DNA from: Asaia bogorensis
GTDB lineage: Bacteria > Pseudomonadota > Alphaproteobacteria > Reyranellales > Reyranellaceae
DNA length: 64,000 bases
Direction of reading: 5' to 3'
NCBI GenBank assembly: GCA_945889625.1
Contig: CAMDCE010000006.1
Coordinates: forward strand, 60,027 to 124,026
The notes under the pieces are model-generated. The model did not search any database, had not been told where the DNA came from, and was given only the letters and a program-made list of their open reading frames with translations. Position numbers and translations under genes: made by a program. Below, in pieces: positions 9,458-21,068 of the stretch. Each line of letters opens with the position of its first letter. The first letter of the stretch is position 1.

Positions 9458-10891
9458 GTGAACGACTCGCCGTCGATCCATCCCCTGAGGCCCGAGTCGC
9501 AGAGCGCGCCGACGCCGCTGTTTGCCAACGAGGCCGAGAGCTTCGTCCAGCAGCTGCGGCTGGCCGCTCAGGCCCATCGCGCGGGACGTTTCGACGAGGC
9601 GATACAATCTTATCTGCGTCTGCTGGCGGTGCGTCCCTACCACGCCGAACTGCACAATAATCTCGGCGTGGCGCTCCGCCTGGTCGGCAAGCTCGAAGCG
9701 TCCGTGGCGCATCACCGCCTGTCGCTAGCCTCCGATCCCGGCAATCCGGCGCTGCATTCCAATCTCGGCAATGCGCTGCGCGCCGCCAACCGGCTCGACG
9801 AGGCGGTGAAGCATCACTTCCAGTCGATCGCTCTCAATCGCGACTATGGCGAGGGCTTTTTCAATCTGGCGCTCTGCCTGCGCGATCTCGGCCGGCTCGA
9901 CGAAGCCGTCGGCTGCTTCGGCCGTGCGCTGGCGCTCAATCCCGACAACCGGCGGGCCCGCACCGAACTTGCGGTTGCGCTGCTGATGCGCGGCGAGCTC
10001 GAGCAGGGCTTCGCTGCCTACGAGGCGCGCAAGCGCTTGCCCGAGACGCCAACGCCGGAGTTCGCCCGGCCGGCCTGGGACGGAGGGCCAATCGGCGGCA
10101 TGCGTCTTCTGCTCTATCCCGAGCAGGGCTTGAGCGACGTGCTGCTGTTCTTGCGCTTCGCCCGTGAGCTGAAGCGCCGCGGTGCGGTGATTCTGGTACT
10201 CTGTCAGGCGCCGCTCAAGGATCTGCTCGCCACGGTCGACTACATTGACGGCGTCGTGGCCGAAGGCGAGAAGCTGCCGGAATTCGATCTGCATGCCTCG
10301 ATGGTGTCGTTGCCTCATCTGTGCCGCGCCGATTTCGCCGCCGCGTCCGCCGAGCCGCCTTATCTGACAGCGCCGGCCGACAGCAGCCGCATCAAGCTCG
10401 GCCGGTTGGAGAAGGCCAAACTGCGCATAGGCATCTACTGGGCCGCCATGCCGGGCCAGCCGCTGGACCGCCAGCGCTCGGCGCCCTTCGCGCATTTCCT
10501 GGCGCTGGCCGGCGATCCCGAGCTGCTGGTGTTCAGCCTGCAGGGTGGTGCGGGCCAGAGGGACATCCAACAGTTCGGGGCCGGCGGGCTGGTGCATGAT
10601 GTCGGCCGCGGCATCTTCGATTTTGCCGAAGCGGCGACTGCGCTGTCGCAGCTCGATCTGCTGATCTCGATCGACGCTCCGGTCGCCCATCTCGCCGCGG
10701 CCATGGGAATCAAAACCTGGGTCCTACTGCCGTCGACCGCCGATTGGCGCTGGCAGCTTGGTGGCACGCGGGCGCCCTGGTACCCGACGACGCGACTGTT
10801 TCGCCAGCAAAGGTCGGGCGATTGGGACGGCGTGTTCGCCGCCGTCCGCGATCAGCTCGACAAGCTCAAGGCCGGCTCCCTCATCGTCTGA
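9458..10891 (+). CDS. TPR-repeat protein with glycosyltransferase-9-like C-terminal domain
   Basis: GTG start; repeated TPR motifs (HNNLGVALRLVGKLEASVAHH, HSNLGNALRAANRLDEAVKHH) then a YPEQGLSDVLLFLRFA..ISIDAPVAHLAAAMG region. Confidence 0.75.
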   Translation: MNDSPSIHPLRPESQSAPTPLFANEAESFVQQLRLAAQAHRAGRFDEAIQSYLRLLAVRPYHAELHNNLGVALRLVGKLEASVAHHRLSLASDPGNPALHSNLGNALRAANRLDEAVKHHFQSIALNRDYGEGFFNLALCLRDLGRLDEAVGCFGRALALNPDNRRARTELAVALLMRGELEQGFAAYEARKRLPETPTPEFARPAWDGGPIGGMRLLLYPEQGLSDVLLFLRFARELKRRGAVILVLCQAPLKDLLATVDYIDGVVAEGEKLPEFDLHASMVSLPHLCRADFAAASAEPPYLTAPADSSRIKLGRLEKAKLRIGIYWAAMPGQPLDRQRSAPFAHFLALAGDPELLVFSLQGGAGQRDIQQFGAGGLVHDVGRGIFDFAEAATALSQLDLLISIDAPVAHLAAAMGIKTWVLLPSTADWRWQLGGTRAPWYPTTRLFRQQRSGDWDGVFAAVRDQLDKLKAGSLIV

Positions 10892-11483
10892 TCAAAAAGG
10901 CGCGCAGATCGTCGGCGGTGTCGATGTCGTCCAGCGTCTCGGCCAGACCGACCTGGACTGTCGCGGCGATGTTGCGCAGTGTGTCGGCAAGCGCATGGCG
11001 CGACGACCAACGCACGTCGGCAAACAGATCGGCCGGCAAGGGCCGCCGGCGTCGCGCACCGATCAGCCAGAAGCCGCCGTCGCTCGCCGGGCCAAACACC
11101 AGCTCGTTCTCGGCGAGCAGGCGAAAGGCCTGCGCGATGGACGAGGGCCGCATCGCCGGAATGTCACTGCCGACCAGCACGACCGGCCCCGGCGGTAGGA
11201 TCCGGAACGGCTTCAGCATGCGCCGCCCAAGGTCGCCCGGTCCTTGCGGCTGCACGCTGAGGCGTCGTCCGCGCGCGTGCCATGCCGGATGGCGCAGGGC
11301 CGTATCGGGCGTGACAAAAAGCCAGACGTACCAGCCGGCGCGGTTGGTCATGCGAGACAGCAGATCCGCGAGCATCGCGCGATAGAACCGAGCCGCCTCG
11401 AGCGTTCCGATATCGTGCGCCAGCCGCCGTTTTACCCGGCCGGGCTGCGGCGCGCGGGCAAGGATCACGAGGTGGCGAGTCAT
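10881..11483 (-). CDS. rSAM-associated transferase 1 (TIGR04282/DUF2064 type)
   Basis: LVILARAPQPGRVKRRLAHDIG, LVGSDIPAMRPSSIAQAF, FGPASDGGFWLIGARR. Confidence 0.8.
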   Translation of the reverse strand: MTRHLVILARAPQPGRVKRRLAHDIGTLEAARFYRAMLADLLSRMTNRAGWYVWLFVTPDTALRHPAWHARGRRLSVQPQGPGDLGRRMLKPFRILPPGPVVLVGSDIPAMRPSSIAQAFRLLAENELVFGPASDGGFWLIGARRRRPLPADLFADVRWSSRHALADTLRNIAATVQVGLAETLDDIDTADDLRAFLIRR

Positions 11484-12157
11484 CTATGGTAAAGACGGGC
11501 GATACGGTGCGGCGGCACGCCGGCGAAATAGAGCGCAAGGCAGGAAAGATTGCGTGTCGGCCGTGCGAGCCAGCCGTCGCGCTCGTATCGCGCCACCGAG
11601 GTGATGGCGCAGGCATCGAGGGGCACGAGATTGCGCCGGCCGACGCGCCGCACGAGATCGACATCTTCCATCAGCGGCAGCGACCCGAAGCCGCCGAGCA
11701 GTCGATAGAAGCGGCGCGCAATCAGCAGGCCTTGATCGCCATAGGGCAGGCCGAACGTGTTGCAGCGCCAGCGCGCCAGCCGCTCGATGCGCCGGGCACG
11801 AGTGTCGGAAGAGTCGAGGCGGAGGCGAAAATATCCGGCCTTCGTTGCGTTCAGGGGCTCGGAGGTGAAGCGGTCAAGGGCTTCGACCCAACCCTCGCCC
11901 GGTACAGTGTCGGCATGAAGGAAGAGAACCCACGGTGCGTTTCCAGCCTCGCTCCCGGCGGCAAGCTGGCCGCCGCGTCCAGGTGCCGTGACGAGGACGG
12001 TGGCGCCGTTCGCAGCGGCAATGGCAGCGGTGTCGTCTCGCGATCCGCCATCGCAGACGGTGATTGTCGCGGGATTGGCCTGCCGTACCACTGACAAAGT
12101 GCGGGAAAGCGTGGCGGCGGCGTCGAGCGTCGGGATCACGACGTCGAGCGCGGGCAT
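11480..12157 (-). CDS. rSAM-associated family-2 glycosyltransferase (TIGR04283 type)
   Basis: Internal start MPALDVVIPTLDAAATLSRTLS; ITVCDGGSRDDTAAIA; FLHADT; QGLLIARRFYRLLGGF. The 367-aa ORF is N-terminally over-extended. Confidence 0.82.
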   Translation of the reverse strand: MPALDVVIPTLDAAATLSRTLSVVRQANPATITVCDGGSRDDTAAIAAANGATVLVTAPGRGGQLAAGSEAGNAPWVLFLHADTVPGEGWVEALDRFTSEPLNATKAGYFRLRLDSSDTRARRIERLARWRCNTFGLPYGDQGLLIARRFYRLLGGFGSLPLMEDVDLVRRVGRRNLVPLDACAITSVARYERDGWLARPTRNLSCLALYFAGVPPHRIARLYHR

Positions 12158-13095
12158 CACTGACTGCAGGCGGCGCCGCCCAGGACGCAGAACTTGGCGC
12201 AATGCGGATGATTGAGCCGCACGGCGCCGCGCGCCTCGGCGAGGGTCTCGCCAAGCTCGAACTGCGAATCGTACGGCAGCAGTGTGCAGGCGACGACAGC
12301 CGGCCGCGCGGCGTCCTTGCGCTTGATCACCATGCGCGACGAAGCGCACATTACGCTGTCGGGAGATTTCTTCAGGATGCCCCAGCAGGAGACTGTGATT
12401 TCCGGCACATCGACCGTGGGGTCCATCTCCGGAAACAGCACCAGCTCCATCGGGCTTGTTGCGTCGACGAGGGCGCCGAGCTCGGCGAACAGCCGCGCGT
12501 AGCCCGCGCGCACCTCCCCCTCGGACTCGTCGGAGAACCGGCGGCCAGCGACATGGAGGCTGAAGCCGTTGGCGGCAAGCCACGCCACGCCATCCAGTGT
12601 CGGCTTCCAGCTTCGCGTGCCCCGTTCGGCTTCGTGCAACGCCTGTGCGTAATGGTCGATCGATACACGAATCGTAAGGTTGGCGCCGTGGCGCGCATAC
12701 AGGGCGAGCAATGCGGGCTTCATCTTGTGCATCGGTTTCATGGCGTTGGTGAGCACCATCGCCTTGAAGCCTCGCGACAAGACGTCCTCCAGCATCCGGG
12801 GCAGGTCGGGATTCATGAACGGCTCGCCGCCGGTGAAGCCGATCAGCATGGTGCCCAGCCCCTCGCGCTCGATTTCATCGAGATAGGCCGTCACCTCGGC
12901 CGCCGTCAGATAGGCCAGCCGATCGTTGAGCGGCGAGGATTCGATATAGCAGTTGCGGCACGTGAGATTGCAGAGCGTGCCGGTGTTGAACCACAGGGTC
13001 GCGAGCGATTTCAGCGCCACCTGCGCACGTCGTTCGCCCTTGGCGGTAACCAGCGCGTCCTTGAATTTCGCAGGATCGAGTTGGAGCGACGTCAT
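12157..13095 (-). CDS. Radical SAM protein with Cys-rich C-terminus
   Basis: CNLTCRNC (C-x3-C-x2-C), FTGGEPFMNPDLPRML; C-terminal HPHCAKFCVLGGAAC. Stop overlaps downstream ATG (TGATG). Confidence 0.85.
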   Translation of the reverse strand: MTSLQLDPAKFKDALVTAKGERRAQVALKSLATLWFNTGTLCNLTCRNCYIESSPLNDRLAYLTAAEVTAYLDEIEREGLGTMLIGFTGGEPFMNPDLPRMLEDVLSRGFKAMVLTNAMKPMHKMKPALLALYARHGANLTIRVSIDHYAQALHEAERGTRSWKPTLDGVAWLAANGFSLHVAGRRFSDESEGEVRAGYARLFAELGALVDATSPMELVLFPEMDPTVDVPEITVSCWGILKKSPDSVMCASSRMVIKRKDAARPAVVACTLLPYDSQFELGETLAEARGAVRLNHPHCAKFCVLGGAACSQ

Positions 13096-13174
13096 CGCGG
13101 CAGGTTAGCACAGCCGCGGCTCGACCGCGCCAGAGAGCTTCGATACGGTTCCTTCAAGGACAAGGGGAACCACG

Positions 13175-13765
13175 ATGCTCGACGGCCAATCGCTCGACAA
13201 GATCCTACGCAACGCGCGCACCCACAACGGCTTCCAGGACAGGCCGGTCACCGACGATCAACTTCGCGCGATCTACGAGATCATGAAATGGGGGCCGACC
13301 TCGGCCAATTCGCAGCCCGCCCGCATTGTTTTCATCCGCACCAAGGAGGGCAAGGACAAGCTTCGGCCTGCGCTGAGCGCCGGCAACACGGCCAAGACCA
13401 TGTCGGCACCGGTGACGGCGATAGTGGCCTACGACACGCGCTTCTACGAACATCTGCCCAGGACCTTTCCGCACGACCAGTCGGCGCAGAGCTGGTTCAG
13501 CGGGCAGGGCAAGGAGGAGGTCGCCTTCCTGACCGCCTTCCGCAATGGGACCTTGCAGGGCGCCTACCTGATTATCGCCGCACGTTCGTTGGGTCTCGAC
13601 GTCGGCGCCATGAGCGGCTTCACCAATGCCATCGTCGACCAGGCGTTCTTCCCGGACGGCCGCTTCAAGTCGAACTTCCTGTGCAACATCGGCTACGGCG
13701 ATCCGTCGAAACTGTTCAACCGCAGCCCGCGGCTGTCGTTCGAGGATGCCTGCACGCTCGCCTGA
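13175..13765 (+). CDS. rutE: Nitroreductase-family malonic semialdehyde reductase, RutE-like
   Basis: [57 protein letters not shown]. Confidence 0.75.
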   Translation: MLDGQSLDKILRNARTHNGFQDRPVTDDQLRAIYEIMKWGPTSANSQPARIVFIRTKEGKDKLRPALSAGNTAKTMSAPVTAIVAYDTRFYEHLPRTFPHDQSAQSWFSGQGKEEVAFLTAFRNGTLQGAYLIIAARSLGLDVGAMSGFTNAIVDQAFFPDGRFKSNFLCNIGYGDPSKLFNRSPRLSFEDACTLA

Positions 13766-13767
13766 GG

Positions 13768-14463
13768 CTATTGCCCGAGCAGCTGTCCGATCTCGCGCCA
13801 GGGCAGCGGCAGGAGCGACACCAGCGCCACCACTCCGAAGGCCAGGATGATGGCGCCGGCGGTACGGTTCAGCCACAGCAGACCGGTACCGGTGAAGCGC
13901 GCGCGGAGCGCCACCGCCGTCGAGCCGAGGATCGTCCACCACGCCAGCGCGCCGCAGAACACGCCCGCCACCAGAAGCGCGGCATCGGGCAGGCTGCTGC
14001 CGACGCCTGCGAGATTGCGGCCGGCGAAGGCGGCACCAAACGCCATCACCGTCAGCGGATTGAACACGGTGATGAAAAAACTCGAGCTGGTGTAGTGGAG
14101 ATGCGTCGCCACCCTGTGCTCACGGTCGTCGGCCACCGGGTCGCCGACGGTGCGCGGGCGATGGCGCATCGTCGTCCAGCCCATGATCACCAGCACGGTG
14201 CCGCCGATGCCGCGCAGCCAAGCCTCGTGCCGCTCCACGAACTGCTCGACGAAGGACAGGCCGAAGGCCGCCACGGCGCCGAACACCGCGTCGCCCAGCG
14301 CGGCGCCCACGCCCGTGAGATAGCCCGCCACGGCGCCGACCGTTATCGCGCGACGGATCAGGAGAGCGGCCGCCGGTCCGACCGGAACCGCGATCATGAA
14401 GCCGATGACCGCGCCCTCGATCGCCAGCGCTATCGGATTGAAGGCGAACCCGGGAACGGTCAT
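13768..14463 (-). CDS. LysE-family translocator
   Basis: GFMIAVPVGPAAALLIRRAITVGAVAGYLTGVGAALGDAVFG; start at MTVPGF. Confidence 0.85.
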   Translation of the reverse strand: MTVPGFAFNPIALAIEGAVIGFMIAVPVGPAAALLIRRAITVGAVAGYLTGVGAALGDAVFGAVAAFGLSFVEQFVERHEAWLRGIGGTVLVIMGWTTMRHRPRTVGDPVADDREHRVATHLHYTSSSFFITVFNPLTVMAFGAAFAGRNLAGVGSSLPDAALLVAGVFCGALAWWTILGSTAVALRARFTGTGLLWLNRTAGAIILAFGVVALVSLLPLPWREIGQLLGQ

Positions 14464-14470
14464 TGCCGCG

Positions 14471-15322
14471 CTAGAGCTTCTCGGCGATGAAGCGGCGCGG
14501 CGGCTCGACCAGCCGATCCTGCGCCGCCACCAGCTGCAGCTCGCGCTCGCCGAGCGCGCGGGTGGTTTCCAGCACGGCGTAGATCGAGGAGGCCGCCTTG
14601 CCGAGTGCGGCGGCGACGTCACCGCCCTCCAGCCAGTGCGCTGTGAACAGCGCCGCCACGGTGTCGCCCGTGCCGTTGGGCATGATCTTGAAGCCGATCA
14701 GCGGCGTCGTGATCCGCCACGCCGTCTCGCGGCTCACTGCCACCATCTCGATCTGGTCGTCGGGCGCATCGCCGCGGCGCAGGCTGGTGATCAGGACCAG
14801 CCGCGGTCCGTTCAGCAGGCAGCGCGCCGCCGCGAGTGCCTCGGCCATGGTCGTGATTTTGCGGTCGGTCAGGAGCTCCAGCTCGAAATGATTGGGGGTG
14901 ATCAGGTCGGCCGCCGGGATGGCGCGATCGCGGAAAAAGACGTCGATGCCCGGTTTGACGTAGAGGCCGGTATCGATGTCGCCCAGCACGGGATCGCAGC
15001 ACCACACGGCCTTGGGGTTGGCGGCCCGCACCTTCCGGGCGGTGTCGAGCACCACGTCGGCCAGGGCGGCGTCGCCGACATAGCCGGTCAGCAGGGCGTC
15101 GCAGCGCGCCAGCACGCCCAGCGCCTCGATGCCGTGAATGATATCGGCGACCTGATCGGCAGGTGCCGTGCGTCCACGCCAGGCGCCATATCCCGTGTGG
15201 TTGGAGAATTCCACCGTGTTCACCGCCCAGACCTCATGGCCCAATCGTTGCAGGGGAAAAGTTGCTGCCCGATTGCCGACGTAGCCGTAGGCGACATGGC
15301 TCTGAAGCGAAAGAAAGCGCAT
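14471..15322 (-). CDS. pdxY: Pyridoxal kinase
   Basis: MRFLSLQSHVAYGYVGNRAATFPLQRLGHEVWAVNTVEFSNHTGYG; PNGTGDTVAALF. Confidence 0.9.
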   Translation of the reverse strand: MRFLSLQSHVAYGYVGNRAATFPLQRLGHEVWAVNTVEFSNHTGYGAWRGRTAPADQVADIIHGIEALGVLARCDALLTGYVGDAALADVVLDTARKVRAANPKAVWCCDPVLGDIDTGLYVKPGIDVFFRDRAIPAADLITPNHFELELLTDRKITTMAEALAAARCLLNGPRLVLITSLRRGDAPDDQIEMVAVSRETAWRITTPLIGFKIMPNGTGDTVAALFTAHWLEGGDVAAALGKAASSIYAVLETTRALGERELQLVAAQDRLVEPPRRFIAEKL

Positions 15323-15389
15323 GGCCGAAGCCACCTTGCCACAAGGAAGCTCCTCATTATAGTCCGCCGCGTTTCTGGGGAGCCTTGAG

Positions 15390-16268
15390 ATGTCGAACAA
15401 AGTCCGTCCGCGACGTAGCGTGCTCTATATGCCGGGCGCAAATACGCGCGCCCTGGACAAGGCGCGGACCCTGCCGGCCGATGCCCTGATCTTCGACCTC
15501 GAGGATGCCGTCGCCCCCGACGCCAAGCAGGCGGCGCGTGACAACGTCGTGGCGGCGGCCAGGAGCAAGGGCTACGGCAAGCGCGAGATCGCCATCCGCT
15601 GCAACGGGCTTGGCACCCCATGGGGCAAAACGGATGTGGCGGCCATCGCCACCTCCGGTGCCGACGCCATCCTGGTGCCCAAGGTCGAAAGCGCGGCTGA
15701 CGTCGCCAGCATCGTGGCGCTGCTCGCTGCCGCGGGCGCGCCTCAGTCGATGGCGGTGTGGGCGATGATGGAGACGCCCAAGGGCATCCTGCGCGCCGAG
15801 GAGATCGCCGGCGCTCATCCTCGCCTGCAGCTCTTCGTCATGGGCACCAACGACCTGGTGAAGGACATGCGTGCGCGTCACACTCCGATGCGCCTGCCGA
15901 TGGTCACCGCGCTCGGCCTCGGCATGCTGGCCGCCCGCGCCCACGGCCTCACTATCCTCGACGGCGTCTATAACGACATCCAGGATCTCGCGGGCTTCAA
16001 GGCGATCTGCCAGCAGGGGCTGGAGATGGGCTTCGACGGCAAGACGCTGATCCATCCCAGCCAGGTCGAACCGTGCAACGAGGTCTTCGCGCCGTCGACG
16101 GCCGAGCTCGAGTTGGCCGGCAAGATCGTCGTCGCTTTCAAGACCGCGCAGGCCGAAGGCAAGGGCGTGGTCACGGTCGATGGCCGCATGATCGAGAACC
16201 TGCATGTCGAACAGGCCGAACGCGCGCTGGCGCTCGCTGCCGCGATCAGGGAGCTTCAAGCTGCATGA
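15390..16268 (+). CDS. HpcH/HpaI/CitE-family lyase (L-malyl-CoA/beta-methylmalyl-CoA lyase-like)
   Basis: RSVLYMPGANTRALDKARTLPADALIFDLEDAVAPDAK; GFDGKTLIHPSQVEPCNEVF. Confidence 0.85.
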   Translation: MSNKVRPRRSVLYMPGANTRALDKARTLPADALIFDLEDAVAPDAKQAARDNVVAAARSKGYGKREIAIRCNGLGTPWGKTDVAAIATSGADAILVPKVESAADVASIVALLAAAGAPQSMAVWAMMETPKGILRAEEIAGAHPRLQLFVMGTNDLVKDMRARHTPMRLPMVTALGLGMLAARAHGLTILDGVYNDIQDLAGFKAICQQGLEMGFDGKTLIHPSQVEPCNEVFAPSTAELELAGKIVVAFKTAQAEGKGVVTVDGRMIENLHVEQAERALALAAAIRELQAA

Positions 16269-17317
16269 CCAAGACCAGTGCCGGCAACTTTTTCGAGGAT
16301 TTTCGCGTCGGCGAGGAAATCCAGCACGCCACGCCGCGCACGCTCACGGAGGCCGACGCGGCCTTGAACATCGCGCTCTACGGTTCGCGCTTTGCCATCA
16401 ACTCCTCCGATGCTTTCGCCCGCCGCCTCGGCCTGCCTCGCGCGCCGCTCGACGATCTGCTGGTTTTCCATGTGGTGATCGGCAAAACCGTGCCCGACAT
16501 CTCGATGAACGCAGTGGCCAATCTTGGCTACGCCGGGTTCCGCTGGGGCGTGCCGGTCTATCCCGGCGACACGCTGTCGGCGCGCTCGGCCGTTCTGGGC
16601 TTGCGCGAAAATTCCAATCGCGCGAGCGGCGTCGTCTGGGTGCGCTCGACGGGCACCAATCAGCGTGGCGAGATGGTGCTCGACTATGTGCGCTGGGTGA
16701 TGGTGCACAAACGCGATCCGGGCGCCGACGTCGCAGCCGCGGTCGTGCCCAAGACCGCACCATTGGTAGCGCCGGCCAACCTCATCGTGCCGGCAGGACT
16801 CTCGCTGAAAGGCTACGACGACGTCGCGGCGGGCTCGCCGTATCGCTGGGAGGACTACGCGGCGGGCGAGCGCATCGACCATGTGAGCGGCATCACGCTG
16901 GAAGACTCCGACCACATGTTCTCGACGCGGCTCTACCAGAATACTGCGCGCGTGCATTTCGACGCCTTTGCCGGCAAGGGCACGCGCTTTGGCCGACGGC
17001 TGGCCTATGGCGGTCACGTGATCTCGCTCGCCCGCGCGCTGTCGTTCAACGGGCTGGCCAACGGCTTTAGGATGGCGGCGATCAATGCCGGCAGCCACGT
17101 CGCGCCGACCTTCGGTGGCGACACGATCTATGCCTGGTCGGAGGTGCTGGAAGCAGCGCCGCTGCCCGGCCGAGCCGACTTGGGCGCGCTCCGGGTGCGC
17201 ACCATTGCCGCCAAGGATTGCCCGTGCGGCACGTGGCCGGGCAAGGGCCCTGACGGCAAGTATCATCCCGCCGTCGTGCTCGACCTCGATTATTGGCTCC
17301 TGATGCCGCGCCGCTGA
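16265..17317 (+). CDS. MaoC-fold dehydratase, mesaconyl-CoA hydratase-like
   Basis: GNFFEDFRVGEEIQHATPRTLTEADAALNIALYGSR; double hot-dog pattern; ATGA overlap with upstream lyase. Confidence 0.82.
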   Translation: MTKTSAGNFFEDFRVGEEIQHATPRTLTEADAALNIALYGSRFAINSSDAFARRLGLPRAPLDDLLVFHVVIGKTVPDISMNAVANLGYAGFRWGVPVYPGDTLSARSAVLGLRENSNRASGVVWVRSTGTNQRGEMVLDYVRWVMVHKRDPGADVAAAVVPKTAPLVAPANLIVPAGLSLKGYDDVAAGSPYRWEDYAAGERIDHVSGITLEDSDHMFSTRLYQNTARVHFDAFAGKGTRFGRRLAYGGHVISLARALSFNGLANGFRMAAINAGSHVAPTFGGDTIYAWSEVLEAAPLPGRADLGALRVRTIAAKDCPCGTWPGKGPDGKYHPAVVLDLDYWLLMPRR

Positions 17318-17370
17318 GCGAATTTCGCTGACAAATCCGGGGCTTATCGCGCGTGCACCGTCGACATTCG

Positions 17371-17398
17371 TTGACTTGGGGGCCCCGCGCGCTAAAAA
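17371..17398 (+). promoter_or_regulatory. Candidate sigma70-like promoter for sdhCDAB
   Basis: TTGACT (17371-17376), 16-nt spacer, TAAAAA (17393-17398). Confidence 0.35.
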
Positions 17399-17434
17399 AG
17401 TCCGGCCGCTAGAGGCTTTCGAGGTTTTCACGCG

Positions 17435-17833
17435 ATGAGCGTCGCCCCCCGGCCGGTTGCCCGGCCGCTTTCTCCCCATCTGCAGGTCTATCGACCGCAG
17501 CTCACCTCAGTGCTCTCCATCCTGCATCGGGCGACCGGCATCGCGCTGTCGGTGGGCGCGATCTATCTCGCGACCTGGGTGATCTACGCCGCGGCCAGTC
17601 CCCGCGCTTACGCGGTGTTCCAAAGCTTCAACACCTCGATCGCCGGCCGCATCGTGCTCGGCGGATGGCTGTTCTGCGCCTTCTATCACCTGGCCAACGG
17701 CATCCGGCATCTCTTCTGGGACGCCGGCTACGGCTTCGAGCTGAAGGACGCCTATCGCAGCGGCTGGATCGTGGTCGCCGTTTCGCTGATCGCCACGGCG
17801 GTGTCGTGGATCGTCGGCCTGCGGCTAGCCTAG
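17435..17833 (+). CDS. sdhC: Succinate dehydrogenase cytochrome b556 subunit
   Basis: [30 protein letters not shown]; operon context. Confidence 0.93.
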   Translation: MSVAPRPVARPLSPHLQVYRPQLTSVLSILHRATGIALSVGAIYLATWVIYAAASPRAYAVFQSFNTSIAGRIVLGGWLFCAFYHLANGIRHLFWDAGYGFELKDAYRSGWIVVAVSLIATAVSWIVGLRLA

Positions 17834-17844
17834 GGGAGGCGACG

Positions 17845-18231
17845 ATGAACGGCGATCTCAGAACCCCTCTCGCCCGCGCCCGCGGCCTCGGCTCCGCCAG
17901 GACCGGCGTCGCCCACTGGTGGGCGCAGCGCCTGACGGCGATCGCGCTCATTCCCCTCGTGGTGTGGTTCGCCATCTCTCTGGTGATGCTGAGCGGCGCC
18001 GACTACGCCATGGTGCGCGCCTGGATCGGCTCGCCGCGGGTCATGGTGCTGCTGATCCTGACCATCGGCATCGGCCTGCACCACGGCCAGCTCGGCCTGC
18101 AGGTCGTGATCGAGGACTACGTTCATGGCGACGGCTGGAAGCTGGCGCTGATCGTGATCGTGAAGTTCATCGCAGCGGCCTTTGGCCTCGCCGCCATCCT
18201 GGCCATCCTGCGTATCGGTTTGGGAGCCTGA
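17845..18231 (+). CDS. sdhD: Succinate dehydrogenase membrane anchor subunit
   Basis: [37 protein letters not shown]. Confidence 0.93.
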   Translation: MNGDLRTPLARARGLGSARTGVAHWWAQRLTAIALIPLVVWFAISLVMLSGADYAMVRAWIGSPRVMVLLILTIGIGLHHGQLGLQVVIEDYVHGDGWKLALIVIVKFIAAAFGLAAILAILRIGLGA

Positions 18232-18233
18232 CC

Positions 18234-20075
<1,842 letters not shown>

Positions 20076-20090
20076 GTTCGAGAGGAAGCG

Positions 20091-20870
20091 ATGGCTGAGT
20101 TTGCACTGCCCGCCAATTCCAAGATCGGCGTCGGCGAGACCTACAAGGCGGCGGCGGGGACCAAGAACATCAAGACGTTCAAGGTCTATCGCTGGACGCC
20201 CGACGACGGCAAGAAGCCCAGCGTCGACACCTACGAAGTCGACATGGACAGCTGCGGCCCGATGGTTCTCGACGCTTTGATCAAGATCAAGAACGAGATC
20301 GACAGCTCGCTCACCTTCCGCCGCTCCTGCCGCGAGGGCGTGTGCGGTTCCTGCGCCATGAACATCGACGGCACCAATACGCTGGCCTGCACCAAGTTCA
20401 TCGACGACGTACGGGGCGACATCAAGATCTACCCGCTGCCGCATATGCCGGTGGTCAAGGACCTGGTGCCCGACCTCAATGTGCCCTACGCCCAGCTCGC
20501 CTCGATCGAGCCGTGGATGAAGTCGACCAGCCAGCCGCCGACGCGCGAGCGCCTGCAGTCGCCCGAGGAGCGTGCCAAGCTTGACGGGCTGTGGGAGTGC
20601 ATCCTGTGCTTCTGCTGCACGACCTCGTGCCCCTCCTACTGGTGGAGCGGCGAGCGCTATCTCGGCCCTGCCGTGCTGCTGCAGGCCTATCGCTGGATCG
20701 CCGACAGCCGCGACGATGCCGTCGGCGAGCGGCTCGACGGGTTGGAAGACCCGTTCCGGCTCTACCGCTGCCACACCATCATGAACTGCACCAAGACCTG
20801 CCCGAAGAGCTTGAACCCGGCCAAGGCGATCGCCGAGATCAAGAAAATGCTGGTCGAGCGCACCATCTAG
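20091..20870 (+). CDS. sdhB: Succinate dehydrogenase iron-sulfur subunit
   Basis: [57 protein letters not shown]. Confidence 0.97.
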   Translation: MAEFALPANSKIGVGETYKAAAGTKNIKTFKVYRWTPDDGKKPSVDTYEVDMDSCGPMVLDALIKIKNEIDSSLTFRRSCREGVCGSCAMNIDGTNTLACTKFIDDVRGDIKIYPLPHMPVVKDLVPDLNVPYAQLASIEPWMKSTSQPPTRERLQSPEERAKLDGLWECILCFCCTTSCPSYWWSGERYLGPAVLLQAYRWIADSRDDAVGERLDGLEDPFRLYRCHTIMNCTKTCPKSLNPAKAIAEIKKMLVERTI

Positions 20871-20916
20871 GCTCCCGACCATCTCCATCGTCCCGCCTTG
20901 TCGGGACGCTTCTGAT

Positions 20917-20938
20917 CCCGATGGCATCGGGCTTATTT
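20917..20938 (+). terminator. Candidate intrinsic terminator of sdh operon
   Basis: CCCGAT-ggc-ATCGGG followed by CTTATTT; a second hairpin GTCCCG-ccttgt-CGGGAC lies just upstream. Confidence 0.55.
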
Positions 20939-21002
20939 GCGATTCGTCCCGAATCCTGCCACCCCCTCGCGCAACAATATGAACTCAAGATTCACCCTTG
21001 AC

Positions 21003-21052
21003 TCGGTCGGTCGACCGAATTACTAGCGTCGAAATCGGTCGGTCGACCGAAT
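21003..21052. promoter_or_regulatory. Two identical 18-bp palindrome-containing operators (candidate TetR sites)
   Basis: TCGGTCGGTCGACCGAAT at 21003-21020 and 21035-21052, 32-bp period. Confidence 0.75.
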
Positions 21053-21068
21053 ATGCAAGGAGGCATCC

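Noticed and set aside
12157-12180. Possible selenocysteine UGA at the end of the rSAM gene
   Set aside because: Readthrough meets another stop within a few codons and the TGA overlaps the next gene's ATG, the usual coupling pattern.
12064-14490. 808-aa plus-strand ORF crossing rSAM, nitroreductase and LysE genes
   Set aside because: Covers genes on both strands and lacks coherent motifs; frame artefact.
5629-17412. 14-mer AGTCCGGCCGCTAG shared at 5629-5642 and 17399-17412
   Set aside because: A repeat of this length is expected by chance in 64 kb of GC-rich DNA; no flanking similarity.
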